Positions 22,912 to 34,361 of a stretch of DNA of 64,000 nt are shown piece after piece (the first letter of the stretch is position 1; each line of letters opens with the position of its first letter). A program made the translations under genes and the position numbers. The stretch spans positions 67,829,772 through 67,893,771 of the forward strand of contig NC_092051.1 of assembly GCF_003086295.3 (NCBI RefSeq), in the 5' to 3' direction. The notes beneath the pieces are model-generated. The model was not told the origin of the DNA and did not search any database. It saw nothing but the letters and a program-made list of their open reading frames with translations. Source of the stretch: Arachis hypogaea. Its lineage: Eukaryota > Streptophyta > Magnoliopsida > Fabales > Fabaceae.

Positions 22912-24707
22912 TGATGTGCGGAAAACGATCCGACACAAAACTCACCGGCAAGTGCACCGGGTCGCATCAAGTAATAAAAACTCACGGGAGTGAGGTCGAT
23001 CCCACAGGGATTGAAGGATTGAGCAATTTTAGTTTAGTGGTTGATTTAGTCAAGCGAATCAAGATTTGGTTGAGTGATTTGTGATTTGCAGAATTTAGAT
23101 TGCATGGAAAGTAAAGGGAATGGGTAAATTGCATTGAATTTAAAGAGAACTGAAATTTAAAGTGCTGAATCTTAAAGAACAAGAAATTAAATGGCAGAAA
23201 CTTAGAACGCAAGAAATGTAAATTGCAGAATCTTAAAGTGCAAGAAATGTAAATGGCTTGAATTGTAAAGGGAATTGGGAATTGGATTTGCAGAAATTAA
23301 ACAAGGAAAAGTAAAATTGCAACAAACATAAGAGTGGAAGATGAATTGGTTTGAATCGGATCTTGAAACAGAAATGTAAATGAGCTTGAAAGCAGTAAAC
23401 AGAGAATGTAAAATGATAATTCAGATCTCAGGACCCAAGAGACTAGATAACCAAGTCTAGATCTCAATGCCTTTCTAGATCCAACAACAACAATTGCAAA
23501 GAAATTAAAGAAATGTAAAGTGCAGAAAGAGTAGAAAGAGAAGCAATTAAAAGAAATGGAAATTCAATTGTGCAGTCAAATGAAACAGAGAGATCTTAGG
23601 ATGAGATTGAAACAGAATTCCTTCAATTCTCCAACCCAAGATCCAAGACAATTGTAATTGAAATTGAAAGCAAGAAAACTAAGAGGAAGGGAATTCAATT
23701 CTCCTTTCCCGAGACTTAGAAATTAAAATTCACTCCACACCAAAAGCTCTCCGAAAACTCTCTATGAAAACTAAAAGGAAAGCTCTCTAAAAACTTAAAT
23801 CCTATGCTATTTATACACTTTCTTCAAATGGTCTTCAAGCCTTCAATTGGGCCTTTGCTCTTGATGGGATTGGGTTGATAGAGGCCTTGGTTGATTGCTA
23901 TTGGAGTTTGGAGAAGAACCGAAGTGAACCGGGTTTGGAATCATGTAAGCTTTAGTAAAAGTTTGAGTCAAACTTTTACTCAAACTTTTCATATCAGCCA
24001 CCCCATTTTGCTGCTACCAACGTTTGAGCTAAAGTTTGGGGTCAAACTTTTGCTCAAACGTTGGCCTCCCCTTGCACACTCATGGCGCCAACGTTTGCCA
24101 AAAAGTTTGAGGCAAATGTTGGCGCAAGCTTTTGCTCTCCAGGGTGTGTTGTTCATGGCGCCAACGTTTGCCAAAAAGTTTGAGGCAAACGTTGGCGCAA
24201 AATTTTGCTCTCCAGGGTGTTGATTTGTGATGCCAAAAGTTTGCCAAAAAGTTTGAGGCAAACTTTTGCTCAAGCTTTTTGCCCAAAAGTTTCCACAAAA
24301 GTTTGAGGCAAACTTTTGGTCAAGCTTTTTGCTCCCTGGTTCGTTTTCTCTTATTCCAAAAGTTTGAGCTAAAGTTTGAGGCAAACTTTTGCTCAAACTT
24401 TTTGTCCTCTCTTCCTCCTAGCTATTCCCTCTTGCTTCAACCTTTCTCCAAGCTTTCTTCACCTATCATTAATAAACCAAACACATCAAAGCTATGCTCA
24501 AAATCATGAGATATTGATTCTTTCATAATATGTGACAATTATAGCATAAAACCTCATGAAATTGCATTAATTCATCTATGGTTGATTAAATCAAAGGAAG
24601 CATGAAAATCTACCCAATTAGCTTGCTTATGGCTCAAGAAAGTGCATAATTCAATTGAAAACAAAAGAAAAAGGCTAGTGAAACTAGGCTAAGATGACTT
24701 GTCATCA
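22912..24707 (-). repeat. R6 3' LTR (1796 bp)
   Basis: It begins TGATGTGCGGAAAACGATCC on the plus strand and ends GATGACTTGTCATCA. A TATTTATA box (minus strand TATAAATA) is at 23809-23816. The array at 23945-24405 has one more GCGCCAACGTTTGCC unit than the 5' copy. Confidence 0.92.
23945..24405 (-). repeat. R6 3' LTR array of GCCAAACTTTT/AAGTTTGAGGC hairpin units
   Basis: Units alternate an arm with its complement. The clearest is GCGCCAACGTTTGCC (24158-24172), an 11-base spacer, then GGCAAACGTTGGCGC (24184-24198), a perfect 15-bp stem. The 5' LTR copy is at 27685-28085. Frames over 100 codons here are repeat artefacts. Confidence 0.85.
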
Positions 24708-24744
24708 CAACACCAAACTTAAAGCTTGCTTGTCCCCAAGCAAG
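24708..24744 (-). promoter_or_regulatory. R6 polypurine region and hairpin III
   Basis: On the minus strand, CTTGCTTG-GGGA-CAAGCAAG (24744 to 24725) is followed by CTTTAAGTTTGGTGTTG and then the 3' LTR start at 24707. It matches R1 in stem, loop and spacing. Confidence 0.7.
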
Positions 24745-26193
24745 AAAGGAATTATGCTCAAAGGTTCTTTCAAACAGAATGGATTTGAGAAATTACATGT
24801 ACTATCCTGTGAGTGAAGTGATCAAGTGACAGTGGGGTGAACTCTAAATCATGTGCTCATGCAAGGGCCTCAGTGCTTACTAGTCCCTACATCTTGGGAG
24901 TCTTAGGTCTTAGAACTTTCATCCAAATAATATCATGAAGATCTCTTTATATGTAGTCACCTTGAAGCAGCTTATAGTTTCTTTGCTTTGGCTTTGACTC
25001 TAAGTGTCATGTCTCAAAGCGGCTCTTTAGATAAGCTTTCAATCAATACTCCCAAACCAGTTGGTTTTAAGGTATTAGGTGTTAAAGCACCCCTAAGGAT
25101 TTACTTGCTCAAGCCTCTTTCTTTGACACAATTCGACCACAAGCATTTACTAGGATAACAACTCTTTGACTTTTTGTTTCTTTTTTCTTTTCTGCCTAGT
25201 AATTGATGCTCAGAGCCTTGGGCCATGTTCTTTTTGTTTTTGTATTTTCTTTATTTTCTTTTGTTTTGTTTGCTACTTCTTGGATCAATAAATTTTTGAG
25301 AATCTCCTCAATACTTCTTTGAACTTCATGTCCTGCCAATGAGCTCCCATGCAAGTTTTCATAAGCATGCAACCTCAATACATAATCATACAACTAGAAC
25401 CACCACTTCTCCTAATCTTTTGCTTGCCTCAAAATTGTTTAATTCCTCAACCCTTCTTTTCAAAGAACTTTCATGTGATGCATTTTTTTTGAAAAATTGA
25501 GTGCAAACAAGTTTTGGAGAGTATGATATTGTAAATGATCAAGCATCTTGCTTATTGAATTTCAGAAAAAAACTATACTAAACAGACAGATAATCAGGGA
25601 AACAAAACCACTCTAAATCATAGCAGTGTTTGATGTAAGATAATCACTTAACAATACAACCTTTTGGAGTTTGCTTGCTTTACTCCTCATCATCATCATC
25701 ACTGATCCACGCATTCCTCTTTCATCTCTTTGGTTGATGATGCTTAATCCTTCCAAAAACTTGTATGGACCTCTGCAATGATATTGAAAGTTGCTTGTTC
25801 CCCAAGCGCTTAGAAAAATGGTTAGCATGCATGATTTATTTGTGGGCTTTTGAACTTACTTTGGTGTGGGAACACCAAACTTAGTACCTTGCCAATGGTC
25901 CTTATACATCAGATTAACCATGTGTAAAACTCTTTTTCTTTCTCAAAAGTGACAAAATTGGAAACTTAGGAAACGGCAGAATAGTTAACTAGTTCATCTA
26001 AATGCTTGAAGCTAGCATTATGCAGAAAGTGAGAATGCGTTTTATGATGAAATTTTGGTGGAACACCAAACTTAGAATCCTTCATTCTCCCTTAGATTGT
26101 TTTGGTGTGCAACACCAAACTTAGCTTCTTGCAATATATATGAAGTTAATTAACCTTTTTATTGAAATAGATATGAAAAGATGGTTACCTCCG
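24745..26193 (-). other. R6 internal non-coding DNA
   Basis: No supported gene is seen; frames of 65-71 codons show no domain. Copies of CTAAGTTTGGTGTT (minus strand) occur near 25880, 26068 and 26120. Two of these sit in short inverted repeats such as TTGGTGTGCAACACCAA (26102-26118). Confidence 0.6.
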
Positions 26194-26240
26194 GTTGGGT
26201 TGCCTCCCAACAAGCGCTCTTTTATTGTCACTAGCTTGAC
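26194..26240 (-). promoter_or_regulatory. R6 hairpins I and II
   Basis: On the minus strand, GTCA-AGCTAG-TGAC (26240 to 26227) precedes GTTGGG-AGGCAA-CCCAAC (26211 to 26194). They lie about 390 bases inside the primer site, so they remain although the whole coding region is gone. Confidence 0.72.
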
Positions 26241-26628
26241 ATCTTGCTCTTTGATTATGGAGGCTGGAAATCATAATGCCTCAGTTTTTCTCCACTTGCT
26301 GTAGGATTCCTTTCCTCCATGACCTGCACAATCACAAACAATCCAAATGAAGATTGAATATATTCATGCCCAAAATGTAATCAGAAAATTAGCTGATAGG
26401 CTTGAAAGATTAATAAAAAAAAATTGCTTCTCTCTTATATTCAACAAGCATAAGAATCACATAAAGCCAGAGAAACCAGGAAAACTTCAATCTATTGCTA
26501 GAATGAAGCTTTAGTTAGATTAAGCAAAAATTCAAACAGTTAGTGGGTTAGTCCAAAGTTAGAGAAACAGAAAATAAAAATGCTAGATCTAGATCACCAC
26601 CTCACTTAATCATTGTCAATCTAATCAA

Positions 26629-26645
26629 TCCCCGGCAACGGCGCC
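26629..26645 (-). promoter_or_regulatory. R6 primer binding site, tRNA-Asp type
   Basis: The minus strand reads TGGCGCCGTTGCCGGGGA, a perfect complement of the plant tRNA-Asp 3' end, seven bases inside the 5' LTR end at 26653. Confidence 0.92.
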
Positions 26646-26652
26646 AAAAACT

Positions 26653-28387
26653 TGATGTGCGGAAAACGATCCGACACAAAACTCACCGGCAAGTGCACCG
26701 GGTTGCATCAAGTAATAAAAACTCACGGGAGTGAGGTCGATCCCACAGGGATTGAAGGATTGAGCAATTTTAGTTTAGTGGTTGATTTAGTCAAGCGAAT
26801 CATGATTTGGTTGAGTGATTTGTGATTTGCAGAATTTAGATTGCATGGAAAGTAAAGGGTATGGGTAAATTGCATTGAATTTAAAGAGAACTGAAATTTA
26901 AAGTGCTGAATCTTAAAGAACAAGAAATTAAATGGCAGAAACATAGAACGCAAGAAATGTAAATTGCAGAATCTTAAAGTGCAAGAAATGTAAATGGCTT
27001 GAATTGTAAAGGGAATTGGGAATTGGATTTGCAGAAATTAAACAAGGAAAAGTAAAATTGCAACAAACATAAGAGTGGAAGATGAATTGGATTGAATCGG
27101 ATCTTGAAACAGAAATGTAAATGAGCTTGAAAGCAGTAAACAGAGAATGTAAAATGATAATTCAGATCTCAGGACCCAAGAGACTAGATAACCATATCTA
27201 GATCTCAATGCCTTCCTAGATCCAACAAGAACAATTGCAAAGAAATTAAAGAAATGTAAAGTGCAGAAAGAGTAGAAACAGAAGCAATTAAAAGAAATGG
27301 AAATTCAATTGTGCAGTCAAATGAAACAGAGAGATCTTAGGATGAGATTGAAATAGAATTCCTTCAATTCTCCAACCCAAGATCCAAGACAATTGTAATT
27401 GAAATTGAAAGCAAGAAAACTAAGAGGAAGGGAATTCAATTCTCCTTCCCTGAGACTTAGAAATTAAAATTCACTCCACACCAAAAGCTCTCCGAAAACT
27501 CTCTATGAAAACTAAAAGGAAAGCTCTCTAAAAACTTAAATCCTATGCTATTTATACACTTTCTTCAAATGGTCTTCAAGCCTTCAATTGGGCCTTTGCT
27601 CTTGATGGAATTGGGTTGATAGAGGCCTCGGTTGATTGCTCTTGGAGTTTGGAGAAGAACCGAAGTGAACCGGGTTTGGAATCATGTAAGTTTGAGTAAA
27701 AGTTTGAGTAAAAGTTTGAGTCAAACTTTTACTCAAACTTTTCATATCAGCCACCCCATTTTGCTGCTACCAACGTTTGAGCTAAAGTTTGGGGTCAAAC
27801 TTTTGCTCAAACGTTGGCCTTCCCTTGCACACTCATGGCGCCAACGTTTGCCAAAAAGTTTGAGGCAAACGTTGGCGCAAACTTTTGCTCTCCAGGGTGT
27901 TGATTTGTGATGCCAAAAGTTTGCCAAAAAGTTTGAGGCAAACTTTTGCTCAAGCTTTTTGCCCAAAAGTTTGCACAAAAGTTTGAGGCAAACTTTTGGT
28001 CAAGCTTTTTGCTCCCTGGTTTGTTTTCTCTTATTCCAAAAGTTTGAGCTAAAGTTTGAGGCAAACTTTTGCTCAAACTTTTTGTCCTCTCTTCCTCCTA
28101 GCTATTCCCTCTTGCTTTAACCTTTCTCCAAGCTTTCTTCACCTATCATTAATAAACCAAACACATCAAAGCTATGCTCAAAATCATGAGATATTCATTT
28201 TTTCATAATATGTGACAATTATAGCATAAAACCTCATAAAATTGCATTAATTCATCTATGGTTGATTAAATCAAAGGAAGCATGAAAATCTACCCAATTA
28301 GCTTGCTTATGGCTCAAGAAAGTGCATAATTCAATTGAAAACAAAAGAAAAAGGCTAGTGAAACTAGGCTAAGATGACTTGTCATCA
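26653..28387 (-). repeat. R6 5' LTR (1735 bp)
   Basis: Its ends match the 3' LTR. The TATAAATA box (minus strand) is at 27549-27556. Its array (27685-28085) lacks one of the GCGCCAACG units found in the 3' LTR. Confidence 0.92.
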
Positions 28388-29898
28388 CTTGTCCTCCTTG
28401 TTTCCTCTTGCATTTCCTCGCATCCGTGCCAATCTTGCTTGCTTCCAATCCTCAAGTGCCTTCCTCACTGACTCATGACTCTCTTCCACCCTTTGTCTTT
28501 CCTTTCGTGCTAATTCATCCTTCATTTCGTCATACTTGGCTATTCCTGGATGCAATACTGACAGCTGTCCCACTAAGTAACCAAGCCTGGCTTGAGTGTT
28601 TATATGATGTCCTGTTTGGCTCATGTAAACTCCTTCTGTGAATGCCCTTTGCTCGTCCAATAGTTCTGCCTGTTCTATTTGTCTTCGATGCATCTCATGT
28701 ATGTGTGCCCCTTGATGTGCTTGGATGTTGATTAGCCTCTGGGTGGATTCTTGTTGCTCGTTTTACCTTTGTTCCATCCTGTTGAATGCTTCTCCCCATT
28801 GTTGTCCTTGGCTTAGTTGCTGATCCATCATTTGCCTTTGCCACTCACCTTGCTGAGTCATCCATCTTGAAAGTGTTTCCTCTTGCCGCCCCATCTTCTG
28901 TAGTTGAAGCTCTTTCTGTGCTCCTTGGCTTTCCAAATATTGTCTAGATAAGCCATCAATGGCCTCCTGCAATTGGTGCATGTCCAAGGTCTGTTGTGCT
29001 TGACCCTCTGAGACTTGGCCTTCCACTACTTGAGGGGCTGTCCTCTTCCTTTGCTTCCGTTGAGGCAGGGGGGATGCTGCAGCGTTCATCCTTCAGACCG
29101 TTATTGGAATGCCTTCCTTTATCCAAACGGGGTCCTCATCTTCAAAAACCACCCTAGCTTTCTTGCATATTCGGTAAATAGTGTTGGGATAACCTAATGT
29201 TCCTCTTGAGTCACTTTTCTCTGCCATCTTTCTAATGCCTTGAGCTATGATCTCATGAACTTTGATTTCTCCTCCCTTGAGTATACAATGCACCATTGTT
29301 GCTCTCTCGAGATTCACCTCCGAGTTGTTGCAGCTGGGAGAATAGACCTCCTCACTAGCTCGAACCACCCCTTAGCTTCAGGAGTGAGGTCTGTTCTCTT
29401 AATGAACTTTGGTTTATTTCCTGCACCCCTTTCCCAGTCAGCTCCTGGTACACAAAGGTCTCGTAAAAGCTGGTCATAATTGGGGTTGTTGTCTAATCTT
29501 GAGTGGTAACTTTCTTCTTCAAACGGTATAGACTGTAGCTTCAATGCCCTCATTACACTCATGGGACTAAAATCCACCATTGTTCCTCTCACAAAGCTTG
29601 TATATGACTCATCTTTCTTATCATATCTGACTGCATTTGCATAAAATTCTCTTATGAGATTTGCATTCATCTTAGTGACCGGGTCAGTGAGGAGCTCCCA
29701 TCTTCTCCTTTCTACATTCTCTGTGATTTCGGGACATTCAGTCTTCTTAACCTGAAACCCCAGCTCATAGATGATTTCCTTATCAACCATCCACCCGTAT
29801 TGCAATGCATGATGCAAGCTTCTAAATCTCTTCTCATCATATGGGTGTTCTTCCATGGGTTCCTTTCCCTCCCTTCTCTTAGAACTTGAAGATGCCAT
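28388..29898 (-). pseudogene. R5 ORF2: putative plant transposon protein domain (PF20167-like)
   Basis: The ATG at 29896-29898 opens a Ser/Lys-rich start (MASSSSKRREGKEPME). The recognised block follows: RRWELLTDP, LIREFYANA, FVRGTMVDFSP, LLRDLCVPGADW, LTPEAKGWFELVRRSILP. This matches the domain annotated as 'putative plant transposon protein' in legumes, of unknown function. A frameshift near 29330 and stops at 29093-29095 (TGA) and 28763-28765 (TAA) break it. The rest is Gln/Glu/Met-rich and likely coiled coil. R6 interrupts the last ten or so codons; the same frame continues past R6 to a stop near 22883. Its place between gag-pro and the 3' LTR is that of env-like genes in Athila elements, but no membrane segment is visible. 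Confidence 0.8.
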
Positions 29899-30712
29899 GA
29901 ATGATGGTTAATATGTGAAGGTGGTAAGGTTGTGGAGACTTTTGGTCGTTTAGGGTTTTATGGCAGTGAAGAGAGTGGGGGAAAAATGTTTATAATCGAT
30001 AGAGGGTGTCTTGTACAGAAAGGAAGAGTGGTGAAGAGCGTGTGATAACAATGAAGGGTAGTACGGACAAGGTTCGTTTATATAGAGAAGTTGTGAATGA
30101 ATGGAGGGTGTAGATTGATGCAATAGTCACTTGATGGACGGTTGGGGTTATGCATGGCTAGAAGACAAGGATCATCACTTTATGATGGGGATTGCTCGGT
30201 CTTCTAGGGTCCCATTTTTTTCAATGTTGCATGGCAACATTTTCCAATGTATTCCCTTTTTAGAACAAGTGTGAAGCCCCTCTTTTTGTGGTGTCCGAAC
30301 CTTCTTTGTTTGGTTGTCCAATCTATCCCTTTTCATGCTTCTTTTCCTCTCCTATAAAGATTTAAAATAAGGCAATTAATATCATAAAAAAATTGAAACT
30401 CTACGGCTAGAATAAAATGAAAGAAAGGATTTGATTGTTCATTTATGAATTCCAACTAACTAACTAACTATTGGTGGGTCCTTATATGCATTTTGGTGGC
30501 ACCATGGGGTGACACCAAACTTAGTTTGAAGCAATGTGATGAAAAGTTTTTGTTCAAAGCTCCCAAGACTAGCATGCATTTTGGCTTGCTTTGAACACCA
30601 AACTTGTTCTTCACTATATACTGCATGATAAATATTTCACCAAATGTTTGTCAAGTTTGGGTTGAAATTCATAAACATTGATTTATTCATTATTTTTTAA
30701 AAACATATAAAA
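29899..30712 (-). other. R5 spacer between hairpins and ORF2
   Basis: No gene is supported. Sequence next to ORF2 is like a promoter or leader (GTTTATATAGAG near 30075). Two ACACCAAACTT motifs, the complement of AAGTTTGGTGT, lie near 30513 and 30596. Confidence 0.55.
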
Positions 30713-30760
30713 CATGGGTTGCCTCCCATGAAGCACTTCTTTAGCGTCACTAGCTTGACG
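30713..30760 (-). promoter_or_regulatory. R5 hairpins I and II (stem-swapped)
   Basis: On the minus strand, hairpin I is CGTCA-AGCTAG-TGACG (30760 to 30745). Hairpin II is CATGGG-AGGCAA-CCCATG (30730 to 30713). Compared with R1, R6 and R7, the two outer pairs of stem II are changed on both arms, so pairing is kept. Confidence 0.75.
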
Positions 30761-30771
30761 TTTTTCCTTCA

Positions 30772-32515
30772 TCAGGGTGGTTGGTAGTGCTTAAAGTCCT
30801 CCCCTCTTGCTATGGACTTGTATCCATTGGTTGGATCAATGATCTCCACATGTTCCAGGGAAAGAACTCTGTTGATAGTGAAGACCTTAGGTAACTGAGA
30901 TGGTACAGTAGGGAGATTAGGGGGAATATCTGGGAAGTAAGCTGAGACAACTCTATCCCCTGGAGAGAAATCTTCCGTAGGGATCTTCTTGTTCCTCCAT
31001 CTCCTTGGTACCTTCTTCTTTGTGTCTTTTGAGGTTGCCTTCCCCTTGGTGACCTCTTTTCTCCAAGGAGTTGTGATGCTGTCTTCGCTTGCCTCTAGAG
31101 GTTTGGGTTCCTCCAACTTTTCTTTGAGCTGTGGCAATTGTTGTTTTCCTTGTTTATCAATTGAGGGGGTTTCAGAATGAACTAGCTATGCTTCAGTGCT
31201 TGTCTCCTCCTTCAGTGTCTCCTTATCGTTTGTGCTTAGTTCCTTGTCCTCTTGATCTGTTTCTTGTGAGAGTTTGAAGACATTGAAACTGAGTCGTTCA
31301 TCATGGATTCTCAATATTAGCTCCCCTTTCTCTACATCGATAAGTGCTCTGGCCGTAGCTAGGAATGGTCTTCCTAATATGATTGGGTGAGTGTGACTCT
31401 TTTCCATGTCCAGAATGACAAAGTCTGTTGGGAGAAAGTACTTCCCAACCTTTAGCAACACATTTTCCACCACTCCTACTGCTTGCTTTTGAGTTTTGTC
31501 AGCCAGTCTGATGATTACATATGTGGGCATTATCTCATTAATCTGCAGCCTCTTCACCAGGGATAAAGGCAGTAAGTTGATGCTGGCCCCCAAATCACAT
31601 AGTGCTCTATCGAACATAGTTTCACCTATGGCACAAGGGATGTGAAAACTCCCTGGATCTCTTCTTTTCGTAGGCAGCTCAGGTTGAATAAGGGCACTAC
31701 ATTCCTTGTTCATCACTATAGTCTGGCCTCCTTTGAGTGAGTTTTTCCTGGGAAGAAGTTCCTTCATATACTTGATGAATGCAGGCATTTGTTGAATTGC
31801 CTTAATAAATGGTATGTTTACATGTAGAGATGCAAACAAGTCTAGGAACCTTGAGTATATTCTCTTTCCCATAGCACCATTGAGCAGTTGAGGGAATGGT
31901 GCATAGAGCTTCAGCAGCTCTTGTTGTGAGATTTCTAGTTCTTTGTGATCTCTATCCTCATCCTTTGTTGAGTTGTCTTCAGGTTGTTTGTACATTGTGC
32001 CTTGCTTGTCTTCAATCTCTTGATCACTTGTAGTGACCATTTTGCAATCTTCCCATCTTACTTTCTTTGCTTCTCCCTTGGGGTTTTTCTCCGTGTCACT
32101 TGGGAAGCTATCAGTAAGTTTGGGAATCTTCTCAGCTAAATATCCCACCTGGAATTCCAGCTTCCTAATGGTCTCTCCCTGGTTCTTAATATTGGCTCGC
32201 ACCTCCTCTTTGAACACCTTATTTTCTTGAATCTCTTGGCTTATTCCTTCAAGTAAGGCTTCAATCTTAGAGAGCTTGTCATCAATTGATGAGTGGTTCG
32301 GAGCAGATGTGCTGTTTTGGTTTTGATAAGTGTGTGGAGAAGTGTTGTTGTGGGGCTGTTGAGATATCCTCTGGGTGAATTGCTGGTGAGCTGCATTGTT
32401 GTTGGAGTTGTAACGTCTCTGGTCTTGGTTTTGATCTTGCTCACTTCCCCACCCAAAGTTTGGGTGGTTTCTCCATCCAGGGTTGTAAGTTTTGGAGTAT
32501 GGATCATAGTGGACA
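30772..32515 (-). pseudogene. R5 gag C-terminus, aspartic protease and integrase-tail-like end
   Basis: One frame runs from the truncation at about 32515 to 30772, broken only by a TAG at 31186-31188. It opens with a gag C-terminal stretch (YNPGWRNHPNFGWG, Asn/Gln-rich). A retropepsin domain follows with active-site motif ALCDLGASINLLP and downstream IILGRPFLATA, typical of Athila/Tat-type plant elements (DLG instead of DTG or DSG). The last 90 residues (FSPGDRV, FTINRVLSLEHVEII, ending DFKHYQPP) resemble the C-terminal end of Ty3/gypsy integrases, but no reverse transcriptase, RNase H or integrase core lies between. The protease would process gag. The gap suggests an internal deletion in an ancestor, since R7 has the same join. 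Confidence 0.82.
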
Positions 32516-33486
32516 CGGACTTTTTTTATAAATTTTGTTTTCTTTTTTGTCCATAGATATTTTTTATTATTCCACTATTACCCCTTTTTATTTTTCCTAT
32601 TGCGTTGTTTTCAGAGAGGTACTTTCTTCTTCCTGCTCTTTTTCTATCTCTCTCTTTTTCAGGTACTCTCTCCTTTTTGTAGAATTTTTTATTGGGGTGG
32701 ATAATTCTTTCCTTCTTATCGTTTTTACTTCAATACCATTTTAACCTTGTATTATATAACTTGATTGGTAATAAAATAATAATAAAAATAATTAGTCTTG
32801 AAACTTTTGAAAGATAAATATTATCAAAAGTAAAATTATTCTTTTAAAATACTAAAAAATAATTTATAAGTTGTAATTGATTTTATATAATTTTAAAAAA
32901 TCAGTTTTTTGAAAAAAAATCAGTTTTTAGATAAAAAAAATTGGTTTTCTAAATAAAAATAGATTTTTATGTGCAAAAACTAATTTTTTTCATGTAAAAA
33001 TGGATTCTTTTTTAAAACTAATTTTTTATTTAAAATTAATTTGGCTTATTAACCTAAACAAAATTTTTTATTAATCAAATTCAGATTTATTTTTTTGTTA
33101 ATCTTAACCATATGTATTCCTACATATTAATAATAAATTTAAAAATAAAATAATTATATTTATAAATTTTATTTTAATCTAAATACTATTTTTTTTAAAT
33201 TTTTTGCCTCTTCAAAGATTTTTTTTCAAGTTTCATCCGTACTCTCATTCTCTATTAAATTAGTTTGTACTTGACGTAAAAAATTTGAAATCACATGGCT
33301 ATTTTAGTCATTTTATATAATATTTTAGTCTTGTCCATGTGTATCCAAACATAATACTGGACATTATATTAGTGTCTTGTACATCGTATCCAAACACAAT
33401 ACACAAAGGATAATTTTTAGTGTTTCTGTCCTATTGTCTCTATCTCAGTGTCATGTTCTGTCCTGTCTCTAGAAATAAACGCAGCC
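32516..33486. mobile_element. M1: MITE-like non-autonomous DNA element
   Basis: Homology to R5 gag stops where GGACACGGACTTTTTTTATA begins, and AT-rich DNA runs to TGTCTCTAGAAATAAACGCA near 33480. The right-end words (TGTTCTGTCCTGTCTCTAG, ACACTGAGATAG on the other strand) are those of an abundant legume MITE family that I recognise but cannot name surely. I could not match the left end as an inverted copy, so boundaries are uncertain. No ORF is present; 32880-33010 is A- and T-run rich. Confidence 0.45.
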
Positions 33487-34323
33487 TAGGTGATTAACAC
33501 CAGGGTCAGTGGTCATTAATCTCTTCTGCTTCAGATTAAATGCCAGTGTTAATGGTCATCCAATCTGAACAAAGGTGAAGCTCTAGCAGTCCAATCTCTA
33601 AAGATCCTACTCAAAATGCCACAGACAAGGTCGGATCTTTTGGATCGGATAATGACGCTTTATGATTCTATCTTATACCACAAAGGCCCTAATCGCCCCG
33701 TACCTCGGCTGAACTGATGTCTCCAAGTCCCCAACGAAGTCATGGATTAGCCGTCTAAGAGATGTATAATCATGCTTGTGGTTCAATACTATCCCGTCAA
33801 GGACTCGCAAGAACCCATGTAGAATAGGGATGACGGTCAAGTTACACTCCTAATTCATTAGGATGAAGAACAAAGATACATCTTAGAATGGAATCAAGCA
33901 TAGATTGAAATAGAATACTGATATTATTACTCCATAAGAATCAGCAGAGCTCCTAACCTTAACGTACGAGGTTCAGTTGCTCATAATGTACAGAAAGTAA
34001 TAATGTTATTTCAAAAACATGGCATAAGGTCCTGAACAAGGGTGATCCTTGTTCTATATATACTAAATGCTCATTTGAGTGCATAGAGGTCAGAATTTGA
34101 CAGCATCTGCTACGCTTTCCTTGCCTCTGAATCGGACTTTGCCAAAACTCCTCAATTTCAGCCAAAAAATACCTGAAATCATCATAAAACACACAAACTT
34201 AAAATAAAATCCAAAAATGTGAATTTTGCACTAAAATCTATGAAAATATAATAAAACTTAAACAAAATATAAAAAAAACTATATGAAAATGATGCTAAAT
34301 GCGTATAAAATATCCGCTCATCA
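33487..34323 (-). repeat. R7 3' LTR, truncated
   Basis: On the minus strand the LTR starts TGATGAGCGGATATTTTATA at 34323, a start very common in Arachis elements. It continues through a TATATATA box (about 34060) and the GCCACAGACAAGGTCGGATC segment near 33620. Homology fades at about 33487 beside M1, before a proper LTR end. Confidence 0.72.
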
Positions 34324-34361
34324 GAACACAAAACTTAAACTGTTGCTTGTCCCCAAGCAAC
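34324..34361 (-). promoter_or_regulatory. R7 polypurine region and hairpin III (stem-swapped)
   Basis: On the minus strand, GTTGCTTG-GGGA-CAAGCAAC (34361 to 34342) is followed by AGTTTAAGTTTTGTGTTC and the LTR start. The outermost pair is G-C where R1 and R6 have C-G. Confidence 0.7.

Larger units (their letters stand above)
22912..28387 (-). mobile_element. R6: complete, gene-less LTR retrotransposon
   Basis: Two LTRs (26653-28387 as 5', 22912-24707 as 3') flank 1.9 kb of internal DNA. The exact 5-bp duplication CTTGT lies at 22907-22911 and 28388-28392. PBS, hairpins I/II, hairpin III and polypurine region are all present, but no gag, protease or ORF2 remains. By-eye comparison of the LTRs gives roughly 25 substitutions over about 1.7 kb plus array-length differences, so insertion was recent. 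R6 sits in the 3' end of R5 ORF2. Confidence 0.93.
20433..32515 (-). mobile_element. R5: gag-protease LTR retrotransposon fragment, hosts R6
   Basis: Excluding R6, the minus-strand order is gag C-terminus and protease (32515-30772), hairpins I/II (30760-30713), ORF2 (29898-28388), 3' non-coding, hairpin III, and 3' LTR (21787-20433). Reverse transcriptase and integrase core are absent between protease and the integrase-tail-like end. The 5' end is lost at about 32515, where MITE-like DNA begins. Confidence 0.85.

Noticed and set aside
23891..28076. Frames of 72-135 codons with SKSLPQTF and FASNF repeats in R6
   Set aside because: They translate the hairpin array on both strands and exist in both LTR copies.
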